From NCBI RefSeq assembly GCF_026626745.1, contig NZ_JAPNJW010000001.1, positions 1,518,001 through 1,582,000 on the forward strand: a DNA stretch of 64,000 bases. Direction: 5' to 3'. Below are positions 8,464 to 17,036 of the stretch, one piece after another (the stretch's first letter is position 1; every line of letters starts with the position of its first letter). Under the pieces are notes generated by a model, which was not told where the DNA came from, searched no databases, and saw only the letters and a list, made by a program, of their open reading frames with translations. The DNA is from Nannocystis sp. RBIL2. GTDB taxonomy: Bacteria > Myxococcota_A > Polyangia > Nannocystales > Nannocystaceae. The position numbers and the translations under genes were made by a program.

Positions 8464-10515
8464 ATGTACAACCTCCATCCTCTCCTGTTCACCATCCTCG
8501 CGGTGGGTGCGACCGCCTGCGACGCGACGCGCCCTCGCGCCGTCACCCAGCCGCCTCCGCGCGAGAGCGCGAAGCCGTCCGAGAAGCGCGTCACGCTCGC
8601 CGACGTCGGACTCGATGCGGCCTCGCTCGATCGCACGGCCGATCCATGTCAGGACTTCTATCAGTACGCGTGCGGTGGCTGGCTCGCCACGCACGAGATC
8701 CCGGCCGATCGCGTGCGGTGGGGCAAGAACATCGAGGTCGGCGATCGAATCCAGGGCGAGCTGCGGGCGCTGCTCGAGAGCGCAGCATCGGAGCCCGCCG
8801 GCACGTTCTACGCGACGTGCGTCGACGACGCGGCTCGCGAAGCCGCCGGCACCGCCGGCATCGATCCACTGCTCAAGACCGTGCGCGCGGTGCGCGATCG
8901 AAAGTCGCTGATCGCCGCGGTCGCCGAGCTCCACCGTCACAAAGTCGCCGCGCTGTTCGTGATCGCCAGCGAACAAGACGCGCGCGACGCGTCGCAGATG
9001 ATCGCGAGCATCGATCAGAGCGCCTTCGGGATGCTCGACCGGCACCACTACCTCGACGACGATGCGCGAGCGAAGGAGATCCGCGCGTTCTACGTCGAGC
9101 ACGTCGGCCGCATGCTGCAGCTCGCGGGCACCAAGCCCGCCGAGGCGAAGCAGGCGGCGGCCGGTATCGTGGCGCTCGAGATCGAACTCGCAAAGGTGTG
9201 GAAGACGCCGGTCGAGCGGCGCGATCCGGCGGGGATGTACAACAAGCTCGACCGCGCCGGGCTCGCGCGCCTCGCGCCGGCGTGGGACTGGGACGCGTAC
9301 TTCGAGGCGCTCGGGTTCGCAGGCCTGCGCGAGGTCAACGTCACCGCGCCGGCGCTCCTGCAGGGCATCGAGCGGCTGCTCGGGTCGACCAAGCCGGAGC
9401 TGTGGCGCGCCTACCTCGAGTGGCAGGTGCTGAGCACCGCCGCCGCCGCGCTGCCCAAGCGGTTCGAAGACGAAGCGTTCGCGCTGCGCCACCTGGTGAC
9501 CGGGATGGAGCGGCTCCCCGACCGCTGGAAGCGATGCGTGATGACGACCGACGAGCTGCTCGGCGATGCGCTCGGCCGGCTGTTCGTCGGCCGCCACTTC
9601 GCGGAAGGCGACCGCGAGGCCGTGCGCGGGATGATCGCCGTGATCCGCGAGGCGTTCGGCAAGCGGCTCGATCAGCTCGATTGGATGGACGCCAAGACCA
9701 AGCAGCGCGCCCGCGAGAAGAGCAAGCAGATGAGCTCGCTGATCGGTTATCCGAGCACCTGGCGCGTCTACGACTTCCCGCTCGACCCCAAGGTGCACGC
9801 GGCGAACGTGCTCGCCGCGCGCGCGTTCGAGGTCAAGCACCAGCTGTCCAGGGTCGGCAAGCCGGTCGACCGCGAGGAGTGGCACATGACCGCGCCGTCG
9901 GTGAATGCGTTCTACGATCCACAGCGCAACCAGATGGGCTTTCCGGCGGGCTATCTGCAGCCACCGTTCTACTCGCGTCGCGCGAGCGTTGCCGTGAACA
10001 TGGGCGCGGCCGGCGAGACCATCGGCCACGAGCTGACGCACGGCTTCGACGACGCGGGCTCGCAGTACGACGCCAAGGGCGACCTCGTCTCGTGGTGGGA
10101 GCCCGAGACGCGCAAGCGCTTCGAGGCCAAGACCCAGTGCGTCGTCGATCAATTCTCGGCCTACGAGACGCTCGGCGAGAAGGTCAATGGCAAGCTGACG
10201 CTCGGCGAGAACCTCGCCGACCTCGGCGGCGTCGAGCTCGCGTTCGAGGCGTACCGAGCGTTACGCGCCGGCGCTGCGGAGCGCCTCGTGGCCGACGGCT
10301 TCGACGAAGATCAGCAGTTCTTCCTGGCGCTCGCTCAGAAGCAGTGTACGAAGTGGCGCGAACCGCGAGAACGCGCGCTGCTCAAGACCGGGATCCACGC
10401 GCCGAAGCGATTCCGGGTGAACGGGGCGGTCACCAACATGCCCGAGTTCGCCGCCGCGTTCTCGTGCGCCGAGGGCGCGCCCATGAACCCCCGGCAGCGT
10501 TGCGAGGTCTGGTGA
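8464..10515 (+). CDS. M13-family (neprilysin-like) zinc metallopeptidase lipoprotein
   Basis: The 683-aa product starts MYNLHPLLFTILAVGATAC, a lipoprotein signal. The N-terminal domain begins with DPCQDFYQYACGGW, typical of M13 peptidases. The catalytic zinc motif HELTH is at residues 522-526, with the third ligand motif ENLAD at 582-586 at normal M13 spacing. Upstream NAFYDPQRN is the substrate-binding NAxY element, and the protein ends in the family's CxVW. It should cleave peptides at the cell surface or in the periplasm. All key residues are present. The ATG at 8464 is preferred over the in-frame GTG at 8461, and the frame further upstream belongs to transposase debris. Confidence 0.95.
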   Translation: MYNLHPLLFTILAVGATACDATRPRAVTQPPPRESAKPSEKRVTLADVGLDAASLDRTADPCQDFYQYACGGWLATHEIPADRVRWGKNIEVGDRIQGELRALLESAASEPAGTFYATCVDDAAREAAGTAGIDPLLKTVRAVRDRKSLIAAVAELHRHKVAALFVIASEQDARDASQMIASIDQSAFGMLDRHHYLDDDARAKEIRAFYVEHVGRMLQLAGTKPAEAKQAAAGIVALEIELAKVWKTPVERRDPAGMYNKLDRAGLARLAPAWDWDAYFEALGFAGLREVNVTAPALLQGIERLLGSTKPELWRAYLEWQVLSTAAAALPKRFEDEAFALRHLVTGMERLPDRWKRCVMTTDELLGDALGRLFVGRHFAEGDREAVRGMIAVIREAFGKRLDQLDWMDAKTKQRAREKSKQMSSLIGYPSTWRVYDFPLDPKVHAANVLAARAFEVKHQLSRVGKPVDREEWHMTAPSVNAFYDPQRNQMGFPAGYLQPPFYSRRASVAVNMGAAGETIGHELTHGFDDAGSQYDAKGDLVSWWEPETRKRFEAKTQCVVDQFSAYETLGEKVNGKLTLGENLADLGGVELAFEAYRALRAGAAERLVADGFDEDQQFFLALAQKQCTKWREPRERALLKTGIHAPKRFRVNGAVTNMPEFAAAFSCAEGAPMNPRQRCEVW

Positions 10516-10604
10516 GATCGTTCGCGCCGTCGCTAGCGATCGCTGTGGCCTGCGGCTCGCCACCGCCACCTGGTAGAGGTCGTCGCGGAAGAGGGAGCCC
10601 CACC

Positions 10605-10985
10605 ATGATCGAAGCCACCTGCCATTGCGGCGCCGTTCGGATGGAGATCGACCATACGCCCGAGATCTTGACCGACTGCAATTGTTCGCTGTGCCGCCGG
10701 CTGGGCGGGCTGTGGGCCTATTATCGTCCGGAGCAAGTGCGGCGAGTATCCGGCGCGACGATCGCCTACGTGCAGGGTGATCGAACCCTCGCGACCCACC
10801 ATTGCCCGATCTGCGGCTGCACCACCCACTGGCAAAGCCTCGACGCGACGTCCGAGCGCATGGGCGTGAACGTGCGACTGATGCCGCCGCAGGTGCTGGC
10901 CGGCGTACGGGTCCGCAAGCTGGACGGCGCGGACACCTGGGAGGTGCTCGGCGAGTATCACTTCGGAGCCCCTTCGATCGGCTGA
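10605..10985 (+). CDS. GFA-family (CENP-V/GFA domain) protein
   Basis: The 126-aa protein has the zinc-binding cysteine pattern of the GFA family: CHCGAV near the N-terminus, DCNCSLCRR, and later [12 protein letters not shown]. Members include the S-(hydroxymethyl)glutathione synthase type, but most are uncharacterised, so no reaction is assigned. A GAGGGAG ribosome-binding site lies about 8 nt before the ATG. It follows the peptidase on the same strand by 89 bp. Confidence 0.88.
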   Translation: MIEATCHCGAVRMEIDHTPEILTDCNCSLCRRLGGLWAYYRPEQVRRVSGATIAYVQGDRTLATHHCPICGCTTHWQSLDATSERMGVNVRLMPPQVLAGVRVRKLDGADTWEVLGEYHFGAPSIG

Positions 10986-11114
10986 TCTGTCCTCGGCAGC
11001 GCCGTGTTCGCGGCCGCGATTGCCGGCGCCTCGTCGGCCGCCGCGCGAGCCCGGTGATGTCGAGACGGGGCGACAGCGGCAGGCTCGCTGTCGCACGCCG
11101 AAGGCTCCCATCGG

Positions 11115-11210
11115 ACCGCGTGGTCGGCACGCAGCGGCCGCGTGCGCGTGCTGTTGGACTTCCTCGTCGGCGTGGCGCGGGACGATCGGGCGCTGCTGCT
11201 CGGCGCGTGA
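11115..11210 (+). pseudogene. Possible LysR-type regulator C-terminal scrap
   Basis: The frame reads [20 protein letters not shown] followed by [11 protein letters not shown] and a stop. The RVRxLLDFLV pattern is typical of the last helix of LysR-family regulators. Nothing upstream continues the family in frame. The rest of 10986-11309 shows no other gene. Confidence 0.25.
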
Positions 11211-11419
11211 GGTGCTGGAGGGACGACACGCACTCATGGCGCTTGCCGGCCCGGTCGCGCCTGCGATTCCGGCTGGGAGGGGACCGGCGCAGGTGCTACA
11301 CCCGGACGCGTGAGCCCGCCCACCCCGGTCGTCCTGCACGACTCTCCGTGGTCCGAGCACGTGCGCTGGGTCCGTCACATCACACTCTACCAGCGCCACC
11401 GGGCGCGCCACACCTGACA

Positions 11420-12076
11420 ATGAGGATCTTCGGGCCGGCGCTCGACCACCACTGCCTGTGCGGCAAGTACCGCAGGATCGAGTGGGCCGGGCGGACCTGC
11501 GAGAAGTGCGGGGTGATGGTGGAGGCAGCCAGCGTGCGCGCCGAGCGATTCGGCCACGTCGAGCTCGTCACGCCACTGGCACACCCATGGCACCCGGCGC
11601 TCTCGCTTCAGCGCCTTCTGGTGCTGCCCCCGACGCTGCGCCTCCTTCCGCGCGAGCGCGGCGACCTGAGGTACGATCCCGACGCAGTCACGCGCGAGAT
11701 CATCGAGGTCGACCAGCGCAACAGGGAGCTGGAGATGACATCGACCGCGAGCTACGAGCCCCACCCGCCGCAACCGGAGCTCTCGGGCTGCTCGCGGCTG
11801 TACGCGCGGCTCGTCGCCCGCAACGAGCGGCTGCGCGAGTACTGGCCCACCCTGCCCGAGGTGATCCGCGAGCACGAGACCGGATTGCTGCAGGCCGACC
11901 TGCAGGTGCTGTTCGGCTCGCCGGAGACCCCGGCCAACCCGCGCAGCCGTCGCCTGCGCGACCTCCTGCGCGCGGCGGCGGCCCGCGACGATCGGGGCGA
12001 GCTCTCCGCGCTGCTGCTGGCAACGGGGTTCACCGCAGGGCTGGGCGACGACCCGCCGAGCGACGACAGCAGCTGA
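11420..12076 (+). CDS. Stand-alone RpoC (RNA polymerase beta' subunit) N-terminal-like zinc protein
   Basis: The 218-aa product opens with [20 protein letters not shown], followed by [10 protein letters not shown] and [14 protein letters not shown]. In RpoC this is IFGPxKDxECxCGKYKRxxxxGxxCxxCGVxV...ERMGHIELAxPxAH. Cysteines 12, 14, 27 and 30 keep the exact CxC-x12-CxxC spacing of the beta' zinc-binding domain. The protein then jumps to [11 protein letters not shown] (RpoC VLPPDLRPL). From about residue 125, [37 protein letters not shown] and RSRRLRDLL parallel LYRRVINRNNRL, IIVRNEKRMLQEAVDALxD and RPLKSLxD. The sigma-binding coiled coil, the catalytic NADFDGD loop and the remaining ~1,000 residues are missing. 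It cannot be a polymerase; an RNA-polymerase- or DNA-binding mimic is inferred. A 35-codon GTG frame (11310-11417) ends 2 nt upstream. Confidence 0.75.
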   Translation: MRIFGPALDHHCLCGKYRRIEWAGRTCEKCGVMVEAASVRAERFGHVELVTPLAHPWHPALSLQRLLVLPPTLRLLPRERGDLRYDPDAVTREIIEVDQRNRELEMTSTASYEPHPPQPELSGCSRLYARLVARNERLREYWPTLPEVIREHETGLLQADLQVLFGSPETPANPRSRRLRDLLRAAAARDDRGELSALLLATGFTAGLGDDPPSDDSS

Positions 12077-12153
12077 GCGCCGCAGTCCGCTGAGCCGCTG
12101 TTCTGTCGTCGCCGTCCGGACGTAGCCGACTGCAACGGTTGCATCCCCTCGTT

Positions 12154-12339
12154 TCACAGGACCTCGAGATGTCCGGTGAGGATGCGATGGTGCTCCGCGC
12201 GGGTGCCGACCGTGTACACGAGCCGATCGTCGGCGACGCGTAGGAGCGCGACCGGCTCGCCGACGAACTCGACCGTCCACTGGTCGAGGAGCGACGGCTG
12301 CGCGCTGGCATGACGTCGCGGTAGCATCCGCGGACGCAT
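12154..12339 (-). CDS. Small hypothetical ORF
   Basis: A 61-codon frame encodes LLDQWTVEFVGEPVALLRVA and DDRLVYTVGTRAEHHRILTGHLEVL, which looks like the tail of a real beta-rich protein. Its first codon overlaps the start of the oppositely oriented ORF at 12338. It could be a fragment. No family is recognised. Confidence 0.3.
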   Translation of the reverse strand: MRPRMLPRRHASAQPSLLDQWTVEFVGEPVALLRVADDRLVYTVGTRAEHHRILTGHLEVL

Positions 12340-12706
12340 GGATCTGGCCGCCGCATTCGCCCAGCAGTTTCCGCTCTCCTCCGAGTATTTCGCGCTCGAG
12401 TTCGACGCCGAGATCGGCGACGCGCATCTCGGCGCTGCCTGGGGCGGGGTTCAGGAGATGGAAGGCCACCTCGTTGCGACCCTCCGGCTGATCATTTGGG
12501 AGGATAGAGACGGCGCGCGGTCGATCTACGAGGTCAAGGAGCAGCAGGTCGTCGTCGTGTTCCAGGCGAACATCGCCGACGCGCGAATGCCGGTCTACTT
12601 CGAAGGGTGGGCTGCTGCGGTCCGCTACCTGTTCGCGCGGCTCGACGAGCGGCGCGGCACGGACGACGAGCTCGCGAGGCTCATGCCGCACGACCTGGAT
12701 CTCGCT
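12338..12706 (+). pseudogene. Hypothetical gene lacking its own stop
   Basis: The first ~120 codons look like genuine protein (FALEFDAEIGDAHLGAAWGG, LRLIIWEDRDGARSIYEV, RMPVYFEGWAAAVRYLFARL). No stop follows: the frame runs antisense through the SUKH gene at 12713-13255 and on to 14416. That extension is arginine-rich shadow sequence, so the natural end has been lost. The family is unknown. Proximity to a SUKH gene suggests a possible toxin- or immunity-type locus, but nothing in the sequence proves it. Confidence 0.4.
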
Positions 12707-12712
12707 CGGAGC

Positions 12713-13255
12713 TCAGAAGCTGAAGCCCGTCGTCGAATCGTAGGTGACGCCGCTCCCGGCGACGGACCGCAGGAACCACGTCAGCATCGCGTCGAAGCTC
12801 GGGTGCTCGTCGCGCACGAGACCCTCGCGTCGCGTCCAGAAGCGCACTACCCCGTCTTTACAGAGTGCGTGGTAGCTGCCGAGGCACGCGTCGGGTGGAT
12901 CGAAGGTCGACGCGATCGGAAGCGCCCCCTTCGGCCACGACGGTGCCGCGTCGAGCGTAGCGCGCTCGCGAAGCACCACGCGCGCCGGCAGGAACTGCAC
13001 GCCGCCGAAGTACGGGAAGCTCCTCTCGATCGTGTCCGCTCCGCCGAAAGAGCGGACGAATTCGAGGTAGCCGGGCGGCACGGTGCTCGTGGCGATGGCG
13101 GCGAGGTCCGCGGCGGTCACGGGTCGCGGCGCGAACCAGCGGCCGCGCTCGCGCCCGATCCGCGCCATCGCGGGTGGGAGGAACGCGGCCCACGGAGCGC
13201 GGAGCTCTTTCGGCACAGCGGACGGCTTCGAGGTCGATCGCTTTCGCGCAGCCAC
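12713..13255 (-). CDS. SMI1/KNR4 (SUKH) family protein
   Basis: The 180-aa protein shows the SUKH pattern: PPGYLEFVRSFGGADTI near residues 60-75, FPYFGGVQFLPARVV, then a C-terminal SFDAMLTWFLRSVAG helix. SUKH proteins are common immunity proteins against contact-dependent or polymorphic toxins and are also general interaction modules. No toxin gene is visible next to it. A basic N-terminal tail (MAARKRSTSKPSAV) precedes the domain. Confidence 0.75.
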   Translation of the reverse strand: MAARKRSTSKPSAVPKELRAPWAAFLPPAMARIGRERGRWFAPRPVTAADLAAIATSTVPPGYLEFVRSFGGADTIERSFPYFGGVQFLPARVVLRERATLDAAPSWPKGALPIASTFDPPDACLGSYHALCKDGVVRFWTRREGLVRDEHPSFDAMLTWFLRSVAGSGVTYDSTTGFSF

Positions 13256-13543
13256 GCGCCGAGTGTACAGCCCGCGGCGCTCCCGCGGAGACGTTGCCGC
13301 GGCGCGCCTCGGGGTGCCGATCGCCGCCCTACAGGAGGCTCACGGGCGCTGAGGCGAGGTCACGAAGAGAAGGACCAGCGCGGTCCGACCTCGAGCGTGT
13401 CGAACGTGAGCCTGGGCTCCTCAGGCCCGGGGGCCTTCGAGTCCTCCCTCGGCTCCAGCTCTTGCGGCTCCGGCGGACGCATCACCACCCACGCACCTCG
13501 CCGGCCTTGCGCTACACTCCCCCGGCGCGCGCAAGAGCCCGCA

Positions 13544-14281
13544 ATGCGTCTGCGCCCGACGAGCGTGACCCCAGCGCCAAAGGACGTCGATCGGCTCGAC
13601 GAGCTCAGAGCATGCGAGGAGGCGGTCGCGCGCGAGCAGAAGGAGTTGTCCAAGTCCCTCGAGATGGCCCAACGGAGCCTCGAGCTCAGCCGCGCGCTCG
13701 TGGAGCGCGCCCCCGACGAGCCTCGGTGGCAGCGGGGGTTGGCCATCGCCTACGAGAAGGTGGCCAACGTGCTCGCCCTGAGGTTCGAGCTGCGCGAGGC
13801 GCGAACGCTCTCCGAGCGAAGTCTCGCTATTCGACTGCAGCTCTCCGCGCGTGATCCCGACAACGATCTCTGGCAGGAGGATCTCTCTGTCACCTACGAG
13901 CGGCTCGCGGATCTTTGTCGGATGCTCGGCGAGCCCACGGGTGCCGAGGTCTTCATCTCATCGTGCCTCGCCATTCGAACGAGGCTCTGCGAACGCCAGC
14001 CGGATGACATGCGTCGGCTGAGCGCTCTGTCGGTCGCGTATGCCGTGGCGGCCCCGTTGCTCGACGCAAGAGGAGAGCCGAAGGAAGCAACCGAGATGCT
14101 CGAGAAGAGCCTGGTGCTCCAACGCCAGGTGTCGCAGCGTGCACCCGGCGACCTCCACGCGCTCCACGATCTTTCTCGGGCCTATCGCCGCCTCGCCGAG
14201 CAGCATGCCACGCGGGGAGCGCGTGCTCAGGCCCTCGAGGCGTCCGAGCGGGGCTTGGCCATCGCGGAATCCCTCGCCAGG
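13544..14281 (+). pseudogene. TPR protein gene, 5' part, interrupted by IS21-type element
   Basis: From the ATG at 13544 the frame encodes a coiled-coil start (RACEEAVAREQKELSKSLEM) and tetratricopeptide-like helical repeats containing RWQRGLAIAYEKVANVL, LWQEDLSVTYERLADLC and LHALHDLSRAYRRLAEQ. The reading passes unchanged into the insertion sequence at 14282 and ends inside it at 14416 with an IS-derived tail. Joining 14281 to 16906, and so removing the element and one 5-bp duplication, restores the frame and gives a 275-aa protein. The intact gene was probably a TPR scaffold protein. Confidence 0.8.
14277..14281. repeat. Left target-site duplication (CCAGG) of the IS21-type element
   Basis: CCAGG directly precedes the left terminal TGT and is repeated at 16901-16905 directly after the right end. 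A 5-bp duplication is within the range known for IS21-family elements. Confidence 0.85.
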
Positions 14282-14285
14282 TGTC

Positions 14286-14410
14286 AGTTCTCAGCAGCAA
14301 TCCCCCCTTCGGGGGCGAATTTCTCACCACCTTTCCCCCCTCTGGGGACCGAGTTTCTCAGCATCTTTCCCCCCTGCCGGGGGCTGAGTTTCTCACCACC
14401 TTTCCCCCCT
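14286..14410 (+). repeat. Subterminal repeats at the IS left end
   Basis: Four related units of the form AGTTTCTCACCACCTTTCCC start at about 14286, 14319, 14352 and 14387, giving a period of 33-35 bp. At least one similar unit lies inverted near the right end (16852-16871). Multiple transposase-binding repeats at the ends are a known IS21 feature. Confidence 0.75.
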
Positions 14411-14470
14411 GCGTGACCGAGCGGGTACCCCGCTCCCGAGTCCGGCGAGGAAGCCGGGCGCGAGGAGCCC

Positions 14471-16038
14471 ATGGCGTACCGAGAGGTCACGATGATCGAG
14501 ATCAAGGAAGTTCTAAGGCTGAGGCTTCTCGGCGTCGCCAAGAAGCGGATCGCCGCGCAGTTGCGTCTCGATCCGAAGACCGTGCGGCGCTACCTCGAGG
14601 TCGGTGAGGCGCACGGCGTCGTCGCCGGCGGTGGCCGCGAGCAGCTGACGGATGCGCGGCTGGACGCCGTGATCGCCGAGCTGAAGAAGCCGGTGCCGCA
14701 CGAGCATGGCGAGGCGTGGCGGGCATGCGAGCGCGAGCGGACCTTCATCGAGGGGCATCTCCAGCACGACGTGCGGCTGACCAAGATCCGCAAGCTACTG
14801 CAGCGGCAGGGAGTCGTCGTGCCGTACGCGACGCTGCACCGCTTTGCCACGCAGCAACTCGGCTTCGGCAAGAAGGCGGCGACGGTGCCGCTCGTCGATG
14901 GCAAGCCCGGCGACGAGCTGCAGAGCGATCCCGGCAGTGTCGGGATGTACGAGCCGACGGCAGCGGCGTGCGGCGCAAGATCAAGGTCCTCGTCTTCTCG
15001 CCGAACGTGTCGCGCTACCGCTTCGTCTATCCGATCGAGCGCGAGACCGTCGAGGAGGTGATCGCAGCGTGCGAGGCCGCCTGGGCGTTCTACGGCGGCG
15101 TCTTCCGGACGCTGATCCCCGACAACCTCAAGGCGATCGTCCAGCGCGCCGACCCGATCGAGCCGCGGCTGTGCGAGGCCTTCCTCGAGTACGCGCAGGC
15201 ACGCGGCTTCGTGATCGACGTCGCGCGGGTGCGCAGGCCGCAGGACAAGGCGCGAGTCGAGCGAGCGGTCCGCGACGTCCGTGACGACTGCTTCGGCGGT
15301 GAACGGATCCGCGACCTCGCGGCCGCACGGGAGCGTGCCGAGCGATGGTGCCGGGACGAATACGGCGCGCACCGCCACAGCACCACCGGTCGGATGCCGC
15401 GCGAGCACTTTCTCAATGTCGAGGCGCCGGTGCTGCTGCCGGCGCCGGAGCAGCCCTACGACGTGCCGCGGTGGTGCACGCCGAAGGTCGCGCGCGATCA
15501 CTTCGTCCAGGTCGAGCGCGCACTGTACTCGATGCCCACGCGGCTGATCGGTCGCACGCTGCAGGCTCGAGTCGATCGCAGCAGCGTCCGCTTCTACGAT
15601 CGGAGCACGCTGATCCGGATCTGTCGGCGGCTGCCGCCCGGCGGCCGCAGCATCAACCCTGAGGACTTCCCGAAGGAGAAACGAGCCTACGCGATGCGTG
15701 ATATCGAATTCTTGCAGAAGCAGGCCGACGAGCTCGGCCCCAACATCGGCGCGTACGTACGGCGACTGCTGTCCGGCCCGCTGCCTTGGACCAGCATGCG
15801 CACCGTCCACGGCGTGCGTGGCCTCGCCGAGCGCCACGGCGTCGCCGTCGTCGATCGCTGCTGCGGCATCGCACTCGCGGCCGACATGCTGAGTCTGAAG
15901 CGCCTTCGCGCCATGGTCGAGCGCGACGTGAAGCCCCAACCCATCCCCCTCGACCGGCCGACACCGCCGGCGAGATTCCTCCGACCCGCGCAGATCTACG
16001 CGCTCTCGGCCAACACCAAGCATGGAGAACCGTCATGA
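14471..16038 (+). pseudogene. istA: istA-type DDE transposase, frameshifted
   Basis: The first part (14471 to about 14956) has an HTH start (LRLRLLGVAKKRIAAQLRLD, then PKTVRRYLEVG) and reads to QSDPGSVGMYEP, which contains the first catalytic aspartate. The similarity then continues one base back in another frame from 14956 (DGSGVRRKIKVLVFSPNVSR), giving LIPDNLKAIV with the second aspartate and QDKARVERAVRDV with the glutamate region. One missing G near 14956 explains the break. There is no slippery heptamer, so programmed frameshifting is unlikely. Either this copy is dead or the base call is wrong. Confidence 0.85.
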
Positions 16039-16823
16039 CCGATACCATCTCACATGACCTTAAGGCCATCCTCAAGCGACTCAAACTCAGCCCCCTGCTA
16101 TCGACGCTGCCCGAGCGGCTCGCCCTCGCACGCCAGCAGAAGGTCCCTCACCAGGACTTCCTGCTGACGCTGCTCACCGACGAGGTCAGCCGCCGGGACA
16201 GCATCTCCGCCCAGCTCCGCGGCCAGAAAGCGCGTCTCGATCCCGAGCACCAGCTCGAGGGATGGGACAGCACCACTCGGGTCCACTTCGATCAAGAGCT
16301 GTGGGCCGAGCTCTGCTCGCTGCGTTTCGTCGAGGCTCGCGCTCACGTCGCGCTCGTCGGCCCCGTCGGTGTCGGCAAGACTTTCCTCGCGCACGCCCTG
16401 GGCAACGCCGCCTGCCGCCGTCAATACAGTGTCCTCGCCTACCGCTGTGATCGATTGCTCAAGAACCTCCGCCACGCTCGACTCGACGGCTCCTACGACG
16501 CCGAGCTGCGCAAGATCCTCGCCGTCGACGTGCTGATCCTCGACGACTTCGGCCTCGACGCGATGGACGCGACCGAGAGCCGCGACGCCTACGAAATCTT
16601 CACCGAGCGTCACCGCCACGGCTCGATCATCGTCACCTCGAACCGTGGCCCTGACGAATGGCTCGCAGTCTTCGCCGACCCCGTCCGCGCCCAGGCAGCG
16701 ATCGATCGCTTCACCAGCAACGCCTACGACCTCGTCATCGAAGGCGAGTCGTACCGAAGCCGCCAGAAACCCTCGCTCACCCGTCCGCCGAAAACTGGAT
16801 CCCGCTCGCGCACGCGAGCATGA
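16035..16823 (+). CDS. istB: istB-type ATP-binding transposition helper
   Basis: The 262-aa protein has Walker A GPVGVGKT at about residues 109-116, Walker B LILDDFG near 165-171 and the DnaC/IstB-like C-terminal ...SIIVTSNRGPDEW. Its ATG overlaps the istA stop (ATGA), so the two are translationally coupled. IstB assists the IstA transposase in target selection. All AAA+ motifs look intact. Confidence 0.92.
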   Translation: MTDTISHDLKAILKRLKLSPLLSTLPERLALARQQKVPHQDFLLTLLTDEVSRRDSISAQLRGQKARLDPEHQLEGWDSTTRVHFDQELWAELCSLRFVEARAHVALVGPVGVGKTFLAHALGNAACRRQYSVLAYRCDRLLKNLRHARLDGSYDAELRKILAVDVLILDDFGLDAMDATESRDAYEIFTERHRHGSIIVTSNRGPDEWLAVFADPVRAQAAIDRFTSNAYDLVIEGESYRSRQKPSLTRPPKTGSRSRTRA

Positions 16824-16905
16824 TCCCCCTCGTCACGCAGGATGGACCAAGGCGGAAAGGTCGTGAGAAGGCCGGGGTCCCATGCTGGTGAAAACCGACA
16901 CCAGG

Positions 16906-16995
16906 CGCGAGCCGAGGAATGTCGTGTGGCAGGCCACGCTGGCGGCTCTGTTGGAGTGCACTGCTCGCTTCTCCGATCTTGCGATCGTCGACTGA
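16906..16995 (+). pseudogene. 3' end of the interrupted TPR gene
   Basis: Directly after the right CCAGG the frame reads REPRNVVWQATLAALLECTA followed by RFSDLAIVD and TGA. It is in phase with the 5' part once the element and one target duplication are removed. This piece now has no start of its own. Confidence 0.8.
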
Positions 16996-17036
16996 CACGC
17001 ACGAGCGACGCCTGATTCGACGCCCGATTCCCTCTC

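Larger units (their letters stand above)
14282..16900 (+). mobile_element. IS21-family insertion sequence, about 2.6 kb
   Basis: The left end begins TGTCAGTTCTCAGCAGCA. The reverse complement of the right end begins TGTCGGTTTTCACCAGCA, a match at 15 of 18 positions. Inside are an istA-like transposase gene and an istB-like ATPase gene overlapping by ATGA, the normal IS21 order. The element is flanked by the direct repeat CCAGG and sits inside a TPR gene. Because istA is frameshifted, this copy may not move by itself. Confidence 0.93.

Noticed and set aside
8646..10604. Open frame overlapping the M13 peptidase
   Set aside because: Arginine-rich shadow of the peptidase; only its last part (from 10605) is the real GFA gene.
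11310..11417. 35-codon frame just before the RpoC-like gene as a leader peptide
   Set aside because: It ends 2 nt before the next start, which is attractive, but there is no ribosome-binding site or conservation evidence, so it is only mentioned with the RpoC-like gene.
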